From contig OX579636.1 in NCBI GenBank assembly GCA_951230915.1, positions 22,999,567 through 23,063,566 of the forward strand: 64,000 nucleotides of DNA. The letters are read 5' to 3'. The stretch comes from Antitrichia curtipendula. Lineage: Eukaryota > Streptophyta > Bryopsida > Hypnales > Leucodontaceae. This document shows, piece by piece, positions 12,681 to 24,172 of the stretch; the first letter of the stretch is position 1; each line of letters opens with the position of its first letter. Under the pieces are notes generated by a model. The model was not told the origin of the DNA. It did not search any database and saw only the letters and a list, made by a program, of their open reading frames with translations. A program made the translations under genes and the position numbers.

Positions 12681-14212
12681 CATTCTTAAATAAACGAGGA
12701 GCCTAATTCAATCAATAGAGCCATTTTTATGTTATGGACATTGTAAACAAGAGCAAGAACAAGAAATATATTAAAAGGAAGAAGTTGGAATATCTAAAGG
12801 AAGAAACTAGAACACAAGAGATGTGTTGTCAAGACTAAGAATCTTCTTAGTCTTGACATCCCTTATATACTAGTACCTAACTTCTATTCTTAATCTTCAA
12901 AGTTATACTTTCAATCTCAGAAACTATATTATTAGTCTAAACAATTATACTTCTAATCTAAGAAAATTTATTCTTAATCTAGGAAGTTATACTTCTAATC
13001 TAGGAAGTTTCTCTAGAAGCTTCTTCTTATAATATGTCCCTAACATCTTCAAGAGACACATACTCCAACCTTCATGTTCAAGAATGTCACTAAGATGATG
13101 AAAAGACAACTAATGTCTATCTTTTGTTGTTGCAATGTATGAGGTGCCATGTGGTATTGATTTCTTCATTCAATCCAACTATTTAAGGCATTCTTCAATA
13201 CAAACGAGATCTTTACACAAAGTGACCAAAGGTTGTGGCCAAAGCATTTGGTGCACCATGACTGGAAGAGAAGAACGAGGATTTCTACTTCACTTTACAT
13301 TAGTAAATATAGTTTTTTATAATTTATACAAAATTTACCACTAATTCTATTAAAAAAAAACACTAAAATAATAGCATGGTCATTTGTACAAGATATTCTC
13401 TACTTTACAATAGTAGGGGTGACCAAAGTTCTGAAATAAGCTTTGAAATCTTTTACTATTAGTTTCCAATTCTAATCCATGACAACTCTAGTTTTTGAAA
13501 TTCTACTAAAGGGTGAAAAGAGACAAAGAGACAAAGAGAAGAGAAAGAGTAATGAAAAAGAAATTATTATATCTCCCTTTTCTTTAAATTCATTAAAAAT
13601 ATTCCTCCCCTCTCCTCTTTTTCCAATTAAAGTTCACTTTATACTATTGGAGGTGACTATTGAATGTTATAACTTGGTTGTGGTCATGTCTCTTGACTAA
13701 GAGGCTATGACCAACACATTTATTAGTCCATGTCATTTAGACATTGGCCAACCTTTCTTCATTACACATCAAAAAATTAAAAAAATTAAATTAAAGTTTT
13801 GTGCAATAAAACAAAGTTTATACTCCAGTAAAAGGGATGCAATTCTTGTATGTACTCTTCTTTATGTTCGATGTTTAAAGTGTAGAGCTTAGATAAATGA
13901 ACTCTTCATTCAAAGTTGTTTGTATGAAGAACCAAAGTTCTCTCTTGGTGTAGAAGAAAAAATAAAGGCTCCAATATATATTATATAACTCACTCTATGC
14001 CACTATATTGGTGTTATGGATCAAATACTATAGAACTTAGTGAAGCATGTGAACTTAGATTGAGGCATATTCAAGTCCCAAGAGATAATTGTGTATGTGA
14101 GTTGAGGGTGCATTATTTCCAAAGGCGGCCACTATAACTTGTAACCATTAATTACACAATCATTTTGGTACTTGCAACCCACTTATATTCAAAGGACTAA
14201 CATTTTAAACAT
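12681..14212. other. unassigned sequence
   Basis: Around 12890-13020 there are several repeats of TTCTAATCTAGGAAGTT-like words, a weak short-unit repeat. The rest shows no gene or known repeat that I can identify. Confidence 0.4.
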
Positions 14213-14216
14213 TTAA

Positions 14217-15128
14217 GTTCCGTGAATATGTTTTTCCAAAGAAATGCTCAAAAACTACCATTTTGAGCTCAGGTATCAAAATTTGAAAAAAAACCCAACA
14301 TTTTTGGACACATGTAACCATAGAATCTTGTAGTATTTTGGTTTGAAAAGGTGTGGAAAAAATTTCAGAATTTTCCACTACATGGATTACAAGATATTAG
14401 CGTTTGAATTGTTAAAAAATAAATTGTTCCTACAAAAAAACTGGGCAGCTACACTTCACAAGGTCACATTTGTATGAAAAAATATCCAAAATGGTGTTTA
14501 CATTTTGGATTCATTCTTCAGGGCAAATTGACTACACGCCTGCAAAATTTTTGATCATTTGGAATTGTACAGCATATAAAAAAAGAACAATAAGTAGAAA
14601 GAAGTAGAGTGGCTCAAAACACTAAATTGTTAGGAATTTAGTTATAGAATTGAAAAATGCCAATGGTCGTAATGTTGTAATAAACAATCTGCATCCTACA
14701 GTTTTTCCAAAAATATTAAAAACTGAATGAAATAAATGACTTCAAAATTTATTTTAGAGTAGACAATCTATAACTTCCCGCAAACAAAAATTCCCCATAA
14801 CTTTTGATTCATTGAATGATTTAATATTCATTTTATTCATTTTCTTTCCCACATACATATAAATCTAGAAAATCAATTTCAATTTTTTTTTTTTGAGAAA
14901 AGTGATTTAAAAAAATCTGCCTGGATTGCCCGCTTGGTGAAAAAAATAACATATTAGGCCATAACTTCTGACTTGTATTTCCAAATGTTATACAATTTTG
15001 TTCACAAGAAAATATTCCTCGTCTACAACTTCTATCAAAATTCGGGCCTAAAGTATGCAAATTTCTAGTCGTAAGTACTTCCCTAAATTCACTATATTGC
15101 TAAAAATAGCATGTTGGTCCTTTGGGGG
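14217..15128. mobile_element. TTAA-family class B element, inverted, left tip damaged
   Basis: The copy runs opposite to 17160-18080. It keeps the words CACTTCACAAGGTCACATTTG and GATTCATTCTTCAGGGCAA and ends GGTCCTTTGGGGG before TCAA (15129-15132). The left tip lacks the CCCCTAAA block after TTAA (14213-14216). Non-coding. Confidence 0.65.
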
Positions 15129-15132
15129 TCAA

Positions 15133-17155
15133 CCAAGAATCTAAACGATACTATTTTTCAAACAATTTACAAAAAGGTGAAGTTACCGCAATTCATGATG
15201 TGAGTAGGGTTGCACTGGCATTTGAGATATTTTTTATATGTTAACATCTATTTTCCTTTTAGTTTCCACATTGAACCGTTTCTTCAGTTACCAAGTTTGT
15301 TTTTTCCTCTATATTTTCTTCAAACTATGAATTTTAGATTTTTTTACCCAAGTTTTTCCAATGATTTCAAATTGCAACCGGGATTTTTCTCCAATTCCCC
15401 CCACTAATAATGCACTAACTGTCAGTTCTCCGACAACATTGGGTTGCACCAATCTTGTTGGATTTCACTCGGAATCAGGGCCTCCTTACATGTATCGGTG
15501 GGTGGGGAGGAGTCAACAAGGTCGAAATATAGAAAGCACTTTTATGCTCCTTCTACTGTGTCTACTGCACTGATATCGGTGGAACTCTCTCTCCTACTTC
15601 CACGCTTACTGATCATCGGTGGCACTGTTCTTGTCCTTTTAGTTGCTTTCTTTGCCCAACAGACTCACATGTAAGCTGGCCCTAAGTGTTACAGATCTGC
15701 CCCTGTAGTAGCTTACCCTTTTTGCGCTGGACGGATCTCCATTTGCTCCCAAAATGAAAAAATGAAAATTGATTGTTAGATTACTTCCTTGGTTGCACAC
15801 AAACACACTTGTCACAGCATGCATGAAGCAGAGTGAGGTCAAGAGCCTCTCAGACACCTTTTTTGAAGTTTCAAATGTGACATCCGAATGTAGTATCCAA
15901 AGGTGTTAGTGTTACTGTGGCGTGCTTGATTGGTGCATGACTCACGGTCGGCTTCCATGTGGAGTCATGGGCCAGTGACAGAAGCCCACCTATCATCCGT
16001 GGAATGGGGGACTCCAAGGAAAAAAAAAAAAAAAAACAACAACACTCATATTGAACTTAGAGTCACAGGGTTTGAGGAATACTCCTGTAGTTTCTGCATG
16101 GGAAATTGGGAATCACTCATACACCGGCCAAACTGGGGTTCAGTTCTATACTTTTAGAATATGATAGGTTGATAACGTTCTCTACAAGAGACTTGTGACT
16201 TCATCTCCACCATTGGTTGTGCTTGAAAAGTTGGGAGAAAAGGTACGTTGAAAAGGATCTCGAAGAGAGCATGGATGCATCCTATCTTTCACATTTATTG
16301 TGCATTGGACATCTGATGTCCAATGGGACACCAGTTGTTTTGTGGTAAATAATATTATACACATTTCAAGTGTATAAGGACATGCAAGAACGTTTTTAAC
16401 TCATCTCAAGTATAATAGAACTTCTCTAATGGAATATGTCCCGGAACGGAATCGTGTGACAACATCACTTTAGAGAGGTTCAAGGCATTAGAGAGGGTCT
16501 GCCACTACATGGGAAGTTGTCCTTGGGGTACATGTGCTACATCTTCAAGCCGCAAAGTTGGTTAACACGAGTATCTTTCTTTTTATTTGACAAGCTGAGG
16601 TCCATCATTTATTGGTTGGCCCACTCTCATTAAGTGCCACCACTTATTTTATTTCGGTAGTCGGAACCGCTTAGAACTATTATATTATGGAAGTTTATTC
16701 AATCATGGAGGGTGCACTTATAGGAGTTCTACTCTATACAAAAGCATCTTACACATTTCAAGTACAGAAGAATATTTTATACATTTCAAGTACAGATGTC
16801 ATCATTTGGTGAATTCTTGTAGAATTTCTTGAAGTATCTTATGTAGAGAGACGTGTGAGAAAAAGATGAAAATTGCCCCAATAAACTATCTTACATGCCT
16901 CCTTATGCATGATATTAACCCTTGAATGACCCATCAGATGTTTATTGTCGGATGGATGATAATCGATCCTTCTATGTAAGATAGAAGTGCAAATGTTTAT
17001 CCTTGGAAATTTTTTGTACAAAAAGAAGGTCATGTGTAATAGTTAGACATTCAACAAGTGCTCATGGGTTATTTTAAACCAATGATCACACAATATCCCA
17101 AAAGGATGCCATTCCCACATTGACCAACATATCCTTTAAGGATTAAAATGATCAT
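15133..17155. other. unassigned sequence, mixed composition
   Basis: 15370-16150 is more GC-balanced than its surroundings but holds only short frames with no domain I recognise. A CACATTTCAAGT word recurs at about 16360, 16750 and 16778. No gene is called. Confidence 0.4.
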
Positions 17156-17159
17156 TTAA

Positions 17160-18080
17160 CCCCTAAAGGACCATCATGCAATTTTGGGCAGTATAAAAAA
17201 TTTGAGCAGGTACTTGTGACTGGAGATTTTCATATTTTTGGCTGAAATTTTAGTAGAAGGTGGGCACGAGGAGTACCTTTCATATGCAATAAATTTCATG
17301 ACATTTGGAAATAGGAGTCAAAAGTTATGGCCAAATATGTTACTTTTTGTCGTAACTGGGCAGTCCGGGCAGATCAGAAAAAATCACTTTTTTCAAAAAT
17401 AAAAATTTGAAATTGGTTTTCTAGAGTTATATATATGTGGGAAGCTTTGAATCATTCCATTTCGACCAATGAATCAAAAGTTATGAGGAATTTTAGATTG
17501 CGGGCAATTATAGATTCTCTACTTTGAAATAAACTTTGCAGTTGTTTATTTAACTCAATTTTTAATATTTTTTGAATTTTTTTTTTTATAGGATATAGGT
17601 TGTTTATTACAACATTACAACCATTGGGATTTACATTTTTCAATTCCATAATTAAATTCTTAACAATTTAGTATTTTGGATCATTCTCTACTTCTTGCTA
17701 CTTACTATTTTTTTGGTATATGTTGTACAATATCAAATGATTTGAAAAATTTAAAGCATGTAGAGAACTTGTTTAGGAAAAAGAATTCAAAGATGCACCA
17801 CCATTTTGGACATTTTTTCATACAAATGTGACCTTGTGAAGTGCAGCTGCCCTGTTTTTTGCAGGGACGAAAAAAAAAAATTGCCAATTCAAATGCTAAT
17901 ATCTTCCAATCCGCATGGTAGAAAATTCTGAAATTTTTTCGGCATCTTCTAAAACTAGTTTACTATAAGATCCTATGTTTACATGTGTCATAAAAGTTTT
18001 TTTTCAAAAATTTGGTACTTGTACTAGAAATGACAGTTTTGGAGTGTTTTTGGTGAAAACATAGTCATAGAACTTTAGGG
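17160..18080. mobile_element. TTAA-flanked TIR element, class B
   Basis: TTAA at 17156-17159 and 18081-18084 flank a 921-bp element starting CCCCTAAAGGACC and ending AACTTTAGGG. It is the cleanest class B copy. The interior has the conserved word TGTGACCTTGTGAAGTGCAG and, near the right end, CAGTTTTGGAGTGTTTTTGG. No coding frame of size. Confidence 0.85.
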
Positions 18081-18150
18081 TTAACCCCTACGTCTTGTGT
18101 CTACCTTCCCTTACCTAAGGATAAATGAAAAAAATCACCTCTATTTTGTA

Positions 18151-18718
18151 CTCCCTCCGTCCCAAAATGTTCTTCCTGTTGGCCTTCATTTTTTGTCCCA
18201 AAATGATCTTCCTGTTGTACTTTGTGAGCTACAAATTGGTCAAATTTAACTTTTGGTTGTTCTCTAGGACTAACAAAACAATTCCAAGCGATAGTTCCCC
18301 CTCCATCTATGCAATCACTAATCAAAAGACAAATAAAATGGTTGAAGGGGGTAATCAACACTTTTTGTTTTTATTTTTTGCATCTCTTTGAATATTATCT
18401 AATTGAAGGAGATGAAGGTTTTGGGAGGCAAAATATAGGTCCACATATGGTCTTTGACTTATACTAACTACCCACAAAATGACGACCTCACACTCAATAA
18501 TTAAATAACCATTGGTGCTCCTTGAAAATATCCAAAAAACTTCACTTTTCAATAATCTAAAACTACATTTTAAAAAGGGCTTCAAAACTCAAAGTTTCAA
18601 GGGCAATAGGAGTGCACTAAACTCCATATGTAGTGCAAAACAGGCTTTAAAAATGTTATTTTTAGTCTTAATCCGGAACATTTTGTCTAACAGAAAGATC
18701 ATTTTGGGACGGAGGGAG
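18151..18718. mobile_element. Stowaway-like (Tc1/mariner) MITE
   Basis: The left end CTCCCTCCGTCCCAAAATG and right end CATTTTGGGACGGAGGGAG are inverted repeats of 19 bp, perfect apart from small local differences further in. TA flanks both sides (18149-18150, 18719-18720). CTCCCTCCGT is the classic Stowaway terminus. At 568 bp it is long for the group. An internal second copy of the subterminal word (CCCAAAATGATCTTCCTG at 18199) faces its counterpart near 18690. Non-coding. Confidence 0.93.
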
Positions 18719-18720
18719 TA

Positions 18721-19540
18721 GTTGCTTAGTGTCATGCGTTCTTTTCCTCTCCTATTGTGTTCTTCACCTCTACAAGCTAATTTTAGGCCTTTGATTCTAA
18801 ATTTGAATTCCAAATCTCCAAATTTTATCATGGGTGGCCAATAAAAATTCCAATAAAATTTTGAAGTGATACAAACTTTGAATGACCACTTTAAACAGTT
18901 TAAAGTCTTGCCTTCTGTGTTAGAACAACTGCAACAATAAACATAATCAAAGTTTGGGGTAGGGAGTCCACTATGGACCCCAACCCAATTCAATGCAATT
19001 CTATACCAATTTAACATTTCAAGGCCCTAAAAATTGCATAAATGCAGAATTGCACTGAATTGGATTGGGGTCCCTGATGGACTACCTATCTTGGTTGTAA
19101 CAAGTCTCATTTTTTCAGCAATTGGAGTGAGAGTAATGTATGAGTACATGTAATCATCACTATTCAAAATGCAACATCTATATTGGACCAAAAAGCAACA
19201 CTAATACTTAGGTATTGATGAAACAAGGTGTATACAATCAGAATATGAAAGCCTAGAAGAATGAGTCTATTATCAATTTTGATACACCTATAAACAATGC
19301 TTTAAAATTTCATAATTTATTCATAAGGTGTCCAAATAATGCATGGTAAAGTATTTTGAAATCTTGTATCACTTCCCAATAAGATTCAATAAAAATAACT
19401 TATATTTTTTAATAATAAATAGTTATGCTTAATTGCAATTAGTGTTAATTAGGGGGCACGTACCTTAGTGTCTTTTGTTCTAGGGGTTATGTGTTGCCCA
19501 AGTGACATCTTAAATTCCTATCATGGTCCCTTTGTCTTTC
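18721..19540. other. unassigned sequence
   Basis: An inverted pair of words around TGCAATT (about 18990 and 19045) includes AATTGGATTGGGGTCC facing GGACCCCAACCCAATT. This makes a potential stem of about 40 bp per arm (18955-19085). No gene is seen. Confidence 0.45.
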
Positions 19541-19544
19541 CCTC

Positions 19545-19974
19545 TAATTTCATCTTAGAACTATTAAATATTTGTTTTTTCTTCCTATCTCATATTTAAT
19601 TCTACATAATAATATTTTAGAGAATGAAAATGAAGTACTTTAAGAAAAAATTCTAGACTCTCAATTCAATTGTTCAACACAAAAAAATTTCAACTAAAAA
19701 TCTAAAGTGAAATTTTTTAAGTTAAAAATGATTCAAAGTCAAAAATCTAGTCATAAAAGGTGCAAATAAAATTTATTTTTTTCACTTTGAACGCTTATAT
19801 CTTACAATGTATGTGGTCAAAGTTTCTCAAATTTCTTCCACACATTCTTATACTTGCCTGGTGCAAGATCCTACCAATATATGAAAAAATAAAAAAATAA
19901 AAAAATAGTACCTTGCAATAGAAATGATTATTTTGAATGATTTTTGACAAGAAAAATGCCTTGGTCCTTTAGGG
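19545..19974. mobile_element. TTAA-family class A remnant, right half
   Basis: It matches the right part of 7142-8075 (TTTTTCACTTTGAACGCTTA, CACATTCTTATACT, GGTGCAAGATCCTAC) and ends GGTCCTTTAGGGG followed by TAAA. The left half is missing. Confidence 0.6.
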
Positions 19975-20232
19975 GTAAAAAATATGAAGCTCATTTTAAA
20001 TTCAACTTTTACATTTTCTTAAAGAAGAAGTGCAAAGGGAATAGATCGTTGACTACATTATTCTCACTAAAGTCATGAATAAGTTTCATGATAGTGTTAT
20101 TAATGACTTTTGTTGTGAATTTTCCATTACACGCTCCTTTATACTTACAATTCTTTTTTAACTTTGGGGATAAGTGAATGGAAATTTTAATCCCTAAATG
20201 TTCATTTACAAGCTATATCATACATGTTTTAA

Positions 20233-20855
20233 TCCCTAAATGCCCCAGGCCATTTTTGAGCTTCTTCGAGTTTATTTGAAATTAAATAAGAGGCTGAAAT
20301 TTTGATTAGTTTCATAAAAAAAAAATTTGTATTGTAACTATATGAATTCAAATTAGATGTGCTATGAATCACATAGGAAAAGAAAAGACAACAATATCAC
20401 TTACGGATTGAAAGATTGCAATGTTTGATCATAAAAGTATTAAAAATGTAGAAATGATTTGAAGTTTCCCAATCTTCTTTTTACATTTCATATCTGAAAT
20501 TGAAGTCATGAAAAAAATATGAGATAAAAAAACATAACATGTATAACCACAATCAATTTAGAGGTTTCAAAATCTATTCTACAATTTTTTTTAAATGAAT
20601 AATTAATTTTTAGTGTGATTTTTTCTCCAAGATCCCCTAAAACTAGAAAATGATTTACAATGGCCCCCCTTGCACAAATTTTTTTAATAGAAAACCATAA
20701 TTTTTTTTTTCAAAACTAATTTTTTGATGCTAAAAGAGACTTTTAAAGGTATTCATTTTGAGGAATAAAATACTATAAATTGTAAATTAGTAAGATTTTA
20801 TTTTAACTTCAAAATTTTGTCGACACGCACATATAATGCTTCAAACATTTAGGAG
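20233..20855. mobile_element. TTAA-family class C element
   Basis: It begins TCCCTAAATGCCCCAGGCC after TTAA (20229-20232) and ends near CATTTAGGAG before GTAA. Another start-like TTAATCCCTAAATG sits 42 bp upstream (20187), a tandem or abandoned terminus. The interior holds CATAGGAAAAGAAAAGACAA and GGATTGAAAGATTGCAATG, shared with other C copies. Non-coding. Confidence 0.65.
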
Positions 20856-20859
20856 GTAA

Positions 20860-21195
20860 AAATGCAATTTAGTCATATGGTTTACAATATATTGTACATG
20901 AAAATCTAATTCATCACTCATATATCAAAATTGAATTTCCACATCAAATTCTAAGGGGTTCTCGTCACCTTGCACCATTCACAAGATGACATGTGACACT
21001 TTTTATTTTATTTTATATAAAAATGACTTAATTAATGCCAATTTTGACCTTCAAGTAGGGTATATTTGTTGAAAAAACTTTTTAAAAATAGTGTAATATG
21101 GAGTACATCTGTAGAATGAGAGGTTTTCTTGGTGTTTTTTTATTCACAAAGTTACTTAAAAGGAGTCAATATTGTGGTAAAATGCAGATAGATAT
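20860..21195. other. unassigned AT-rich sequence
   Basis: Nothing recognised. Confidence 0.4.
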
Positions 21196-21199
21196 TTAA

Positions 21200-22429
21200 C
21201 CCCTAAAGCCCCACTTGTCCCCTCGGGGGACAATTTGGGTCCGGGTAGGTTCCTATTGTCTCAGTTTGAAGTGAATTCTTTTGAGATTTTTTGGGGTTGT
21301 GTATCTTTGCAAGAGCTTTGTGGATATATAATTTTTGTTTCAATTGGATGCCGGATGAAAAAGTTATGGCACAATGAGCAAGAAATGGAGATTGGCGGGC
21401 AGCCCCCAAAAAATTACAAAAAAGTCAAAATAGTTTTTTTTTAATTTTTTTACTAAAATATTATGTTTTTAACTATACTTAAAGCTTAGATTCATTCTAT
21501 TTGGACTAGGGATGAGAAAGTTATGGACAATCTTAGTTTTTTGGGCAATTTAAGCATCTTCTTGAAAAAAAACTTTTTGTTCAACTTTGAATGCTAATAT
21601 CTTCTAATCCATACGGTCAAATTTGATGAAATTTTTACTACATGATCTCAGAAAAGTTAAGTACAAGATCCTATGGTTAAATTTCCCAAAACCAAAAAAT
21701 TTGGTTTCCTTAACCCCAAAAGGACCCTGAGGACAGAATGTGTCCTTGACCAATTTGTGAAGTTAAATAAAACCTTACCAAATTATTATTTTTTGTAATT
21801 TATAATTTTGATAAATTATTTTTGAAGTTTAATTTTAACTTCAAAAATCTGATTTTGAAAATGATTGATTATGATTTTTCTATTCAGGATTTTGTGCACG
21901 GGTGTCCATTGCAATCTTGACTTTTGTAGTGTTGAGGGCTCTTGGGAATGAGCCTCAATTACACTAAATCTTTGAGAAAAAATCACATTAGAAATTCATC
22001 CAAAAAAATTGTAGAGTAGATTTTGAGAAGTCATAAATTGATTGGGGTTATGCATGTTAGGCCCTTCAACCTCATATTTTTTTGGTGACCAAATTTTTAG
22101 ATTTGACATGTGAAAAGAGGATTGAAAGACTTCAAATCACTTTCACAGTTTTAACACCCTCATGATCAAACATTATAATCTTTCAATCCGTAAGAGATAT
22201 TGTTGTGTTTTCTTTTCTAATGTGATGTCTAACATGTCTAGTTTGATTTTATACGGTTACAATTCAAAAAAAATTGATACAACTTATCAAAATGTTGGCT
22301 TTTAATTCAATTTAGAACAAATTCCTAGAAGCTCAGGAATTTCCACGGTCATTTTGGGGTTAAGTGAATACAACACAAGTGGTAGTTTTGAGTGTTTTTT
22401 GGTAGAAAACACCCTCGGGGCTTTAGGGA
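21200..22429 (+). mobile_element. TTAA-flanked class A element carrying a nested class C insertion
   Basis: TTAA at 21196-21199 and 22430-22433 flank an element starting CCCCTAAAGCCCC and ending GGGGCTTTAGGGA. Just inside the left end is the perfect hairpin GTCCCC-TCG-GGGGAC. It is interrupted at 21714-22359 by a class C element. Without that insertion and one TTAA it is 580 bp, matching the inverted copy at 22630-23211 (582 bp). Confidence 0.9.
21714..22359 (-). mobile_element. nested class C element with TTAA target duplication
   Basis: The 646-bp element has ends CCCCAAAAGGACC and GGTCATTTTGGGG. TTAA lies at 21710-21713 and 22360-22363. In the neighbouring class A copy the same site reads as a single TTAA at 22697-22700 with identical immediate flanks (GGTTTCC on one side, GTGAAT on the other). 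Insertion boundaries and duplication are therefore directly visible. Confidence 0.93.
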
Positions 22430-22629
22430 TTAAAACTAATAAAAAAATCCTTGACCCATTAATGCGGGACACAAGTTGTCACGATTGCAATGCCATTGAT
22501 TAGCTTCCAATGTGCGGTGGTCTGGGGTTTGGGGATTGGCAATGCCTGCCCACTTTTATCGGACTCACCGGATTGGTTTCATTGTTTCATCACAATGGTG
22601 ATGCTCTCAAGAAAGAATGTTCACTTTAA

Positions 22630-23211
22630 TCCCTAAAGCCTTGAGGGTGTTTTCTGTCAAAAATCACTCAAAACTAACCACTTCTGCTGCATTCACTTAA
22701 GGAAACCAAAAATAAAAATAAGAATGGAATTTAACCGTATGATCTTGTACTTAACTTGTCTGAGATCATGTAGTAGAAATTTCACCAAATTTGACCGCAC
22801 GGATTGGAAGATATTAGCATTCAAAGTTGAACAAAAAGTTTTTTCTTAAGAAGATGCTTAAATTGCCCAAAAAACTAAGATTATCCATAACTTTCTCATC
22901 CCTAATTCAAATAGAATGAATCAAAGCTTCATGTATAGATAAAAACATAATATTTTAGGAAAAAAATTCAAAAAAAATTATTTTGACTTTTTGTAATTTT
23001 TTGGGGGCCTGCCCGCCAATCTCCATTTCTTGCTTATTGTGCCATAGCTTTTTCATCCGGCATTCGATTGAAACAAAATGTATACATCCACAAAGCTCTT
23101 GCAAAACTACACAACCTAAAAGAATCTCTAAAAATTCCTCTTCAAATTGAGACAATAGGAACCTACCCGGACCCAAATTGTCTTTCGAGGGGACAAATAG
23201 TCCTTTAGGGG
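22630..23211 (-). mobile_element. TTAA-flanked class A element, inverted, uninterrupted
   Basis: TTAA at 22626-22629 and 23212-23215 flank this 582-bp copy. Its left tip is TCCCTAAAGCC and its right tip AGTCCTTTAGGGG. The terminal hairpin is partly decayed (GTCTTTCGAGGGGAC). It lies opposite to 21200-22429 across a spacer of about 195 bp, so the two can pair over their whole length. Confidence 0.88.
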
Positions 23212-23215
23212 TTAA

Positions 23216-23550
23216 ATGAATCAATAATCTAGGCCGCTTGTAGATGGTGGGTCTACAATTTATCCTTGCAATGAAATTTTGTTTCATTTGTTTAAAAAAA
23301 ACAAAAAAAACATTAAAAAAAATGAATCAGTGATAAAGATATTTTGAAGGAGTCAAAACTACTAAGATTTTTCTAAAAACTGGTATTACTATCTTAGTTT
23401 GAGAACTTCGAGAGTCACATCGTGGGGTCTCAAATGAATGGACAAATTCAAACTGTCAGTCCCGGTCAGTTCCAGAAGATCCTCTTCTAATTCTGCACTG
23501 CTAACTAAAGAATTGGAGAAAACAGACAGAGTCAGCTGCTATATTTAGGC
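23216..23550. other. unassigned sequence
   Basis: An A-rich tract lies near 23295-23320. No gene or repeat is recognised. Confidence 0.4.
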
Positions 23551-23786
23551 CGGGGTGGATTGACCCCCTCGCTCGGCCTTACCGGCAGGGGTGCATGTAA
23601 AAAAAGCCCCCTGTTTTGGGCCGTTCCAAGGTATATTCTTGACTTCATTTTTAAAATTTGGGGTCTCTAATCGCAAATATGAATTTTTAAATTTTTTTAA
23701 AATGAAGTCAAGAATATACCGTGGAACAACCCAAAATAGGGGGCTTTTTTTTACATGCATCCTGGTAAGGGGGTCAATCCACCCCG
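23551..23786. mobile_element. foldback element / long hairpin
   Basis: A left arm of about 100 bp (from CGGGGTGGATTGACCCCC to CTTGACTTCATTTT at 23651) is the inverted counterpart of the right arm (AAAATGAAGTCAAG at 23699 to GGGGGTCAATCCACCCCG at 23786). Only about 45 bp of AT-rich loop separates them. The left arm has about 9 extra bases (CGCTCGGCC). Pairing is otherwise near-complete. Non-coding foldback MITE or a potential small-RNA precursor. Confidence 0.88.
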
Positions 23787-23790
23787 ATCT

Positions 23791-24172
23791 ATAAGGTAGC
23801 CAACCTCATTCCGACCAAACAAGCAATTACACATATTTGAAGCACAGATTGATTTAGTGGAGAAATTTTCCCATGTACAGAAATAAAGTTTAGAAGGCTT
23901 GAATATTTTTTCAGGATTTTATTTTTCAAAACATAATTACTATGAATTTTTTAGTTGAGGATTTTGTCTGACCTATTCTTGTCACATAGGTCTTCCCATT
24001 TCCAACCACAAGTTGATTGCAAAATCAACCAAGACTGCAGCCAATCATATTGCGCCACACTTGCATTGGGAAATGTGCCATAATTAATCACTGCTTTTTT
24101 CCTTCTGATTGGAAAGGAGTAACCTATATGACGAAAATAAGTCCTTGGTTGGAATGAGGTTGGCTACCTTAT
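23791..24172. mobile_element. MITE with ATAAGGTAGCCAACC termini
   Basis: The left end ATAAGGTAGCCAACCTCATT continues to a 28-bp inverted match with the right end, with one mismatch. Length is 382 bp. It abuts the foldback element directly. The flanks do not give an unambiguous target duplication, so the superfamily is open. No coding frame. Confidence 0.82.

Noticed and set aside
15361..15857. Possible host exon in the more GC-balanced stretch
   Set aside because: Frames are short, overlap on both strands and show no domain or convincing splice sites.
18125..19017. Frames of 86-142 codons on both strands around the Stowaway element
   Set aside because: They overlap the MITE and read through its inverted repeats; no domain.
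21203..23287. Frames of 68-110 codons with shared GPGRFLLSQFE words
   Set aside because: They are the same non-coding TTAA class A sequence read in two copies, not a protein family.
23545..23794. Two facing frames starting MHVKKSP / MHVKKAP
   Set aside because: They are the two arms of the foldback hairpin read from either side.
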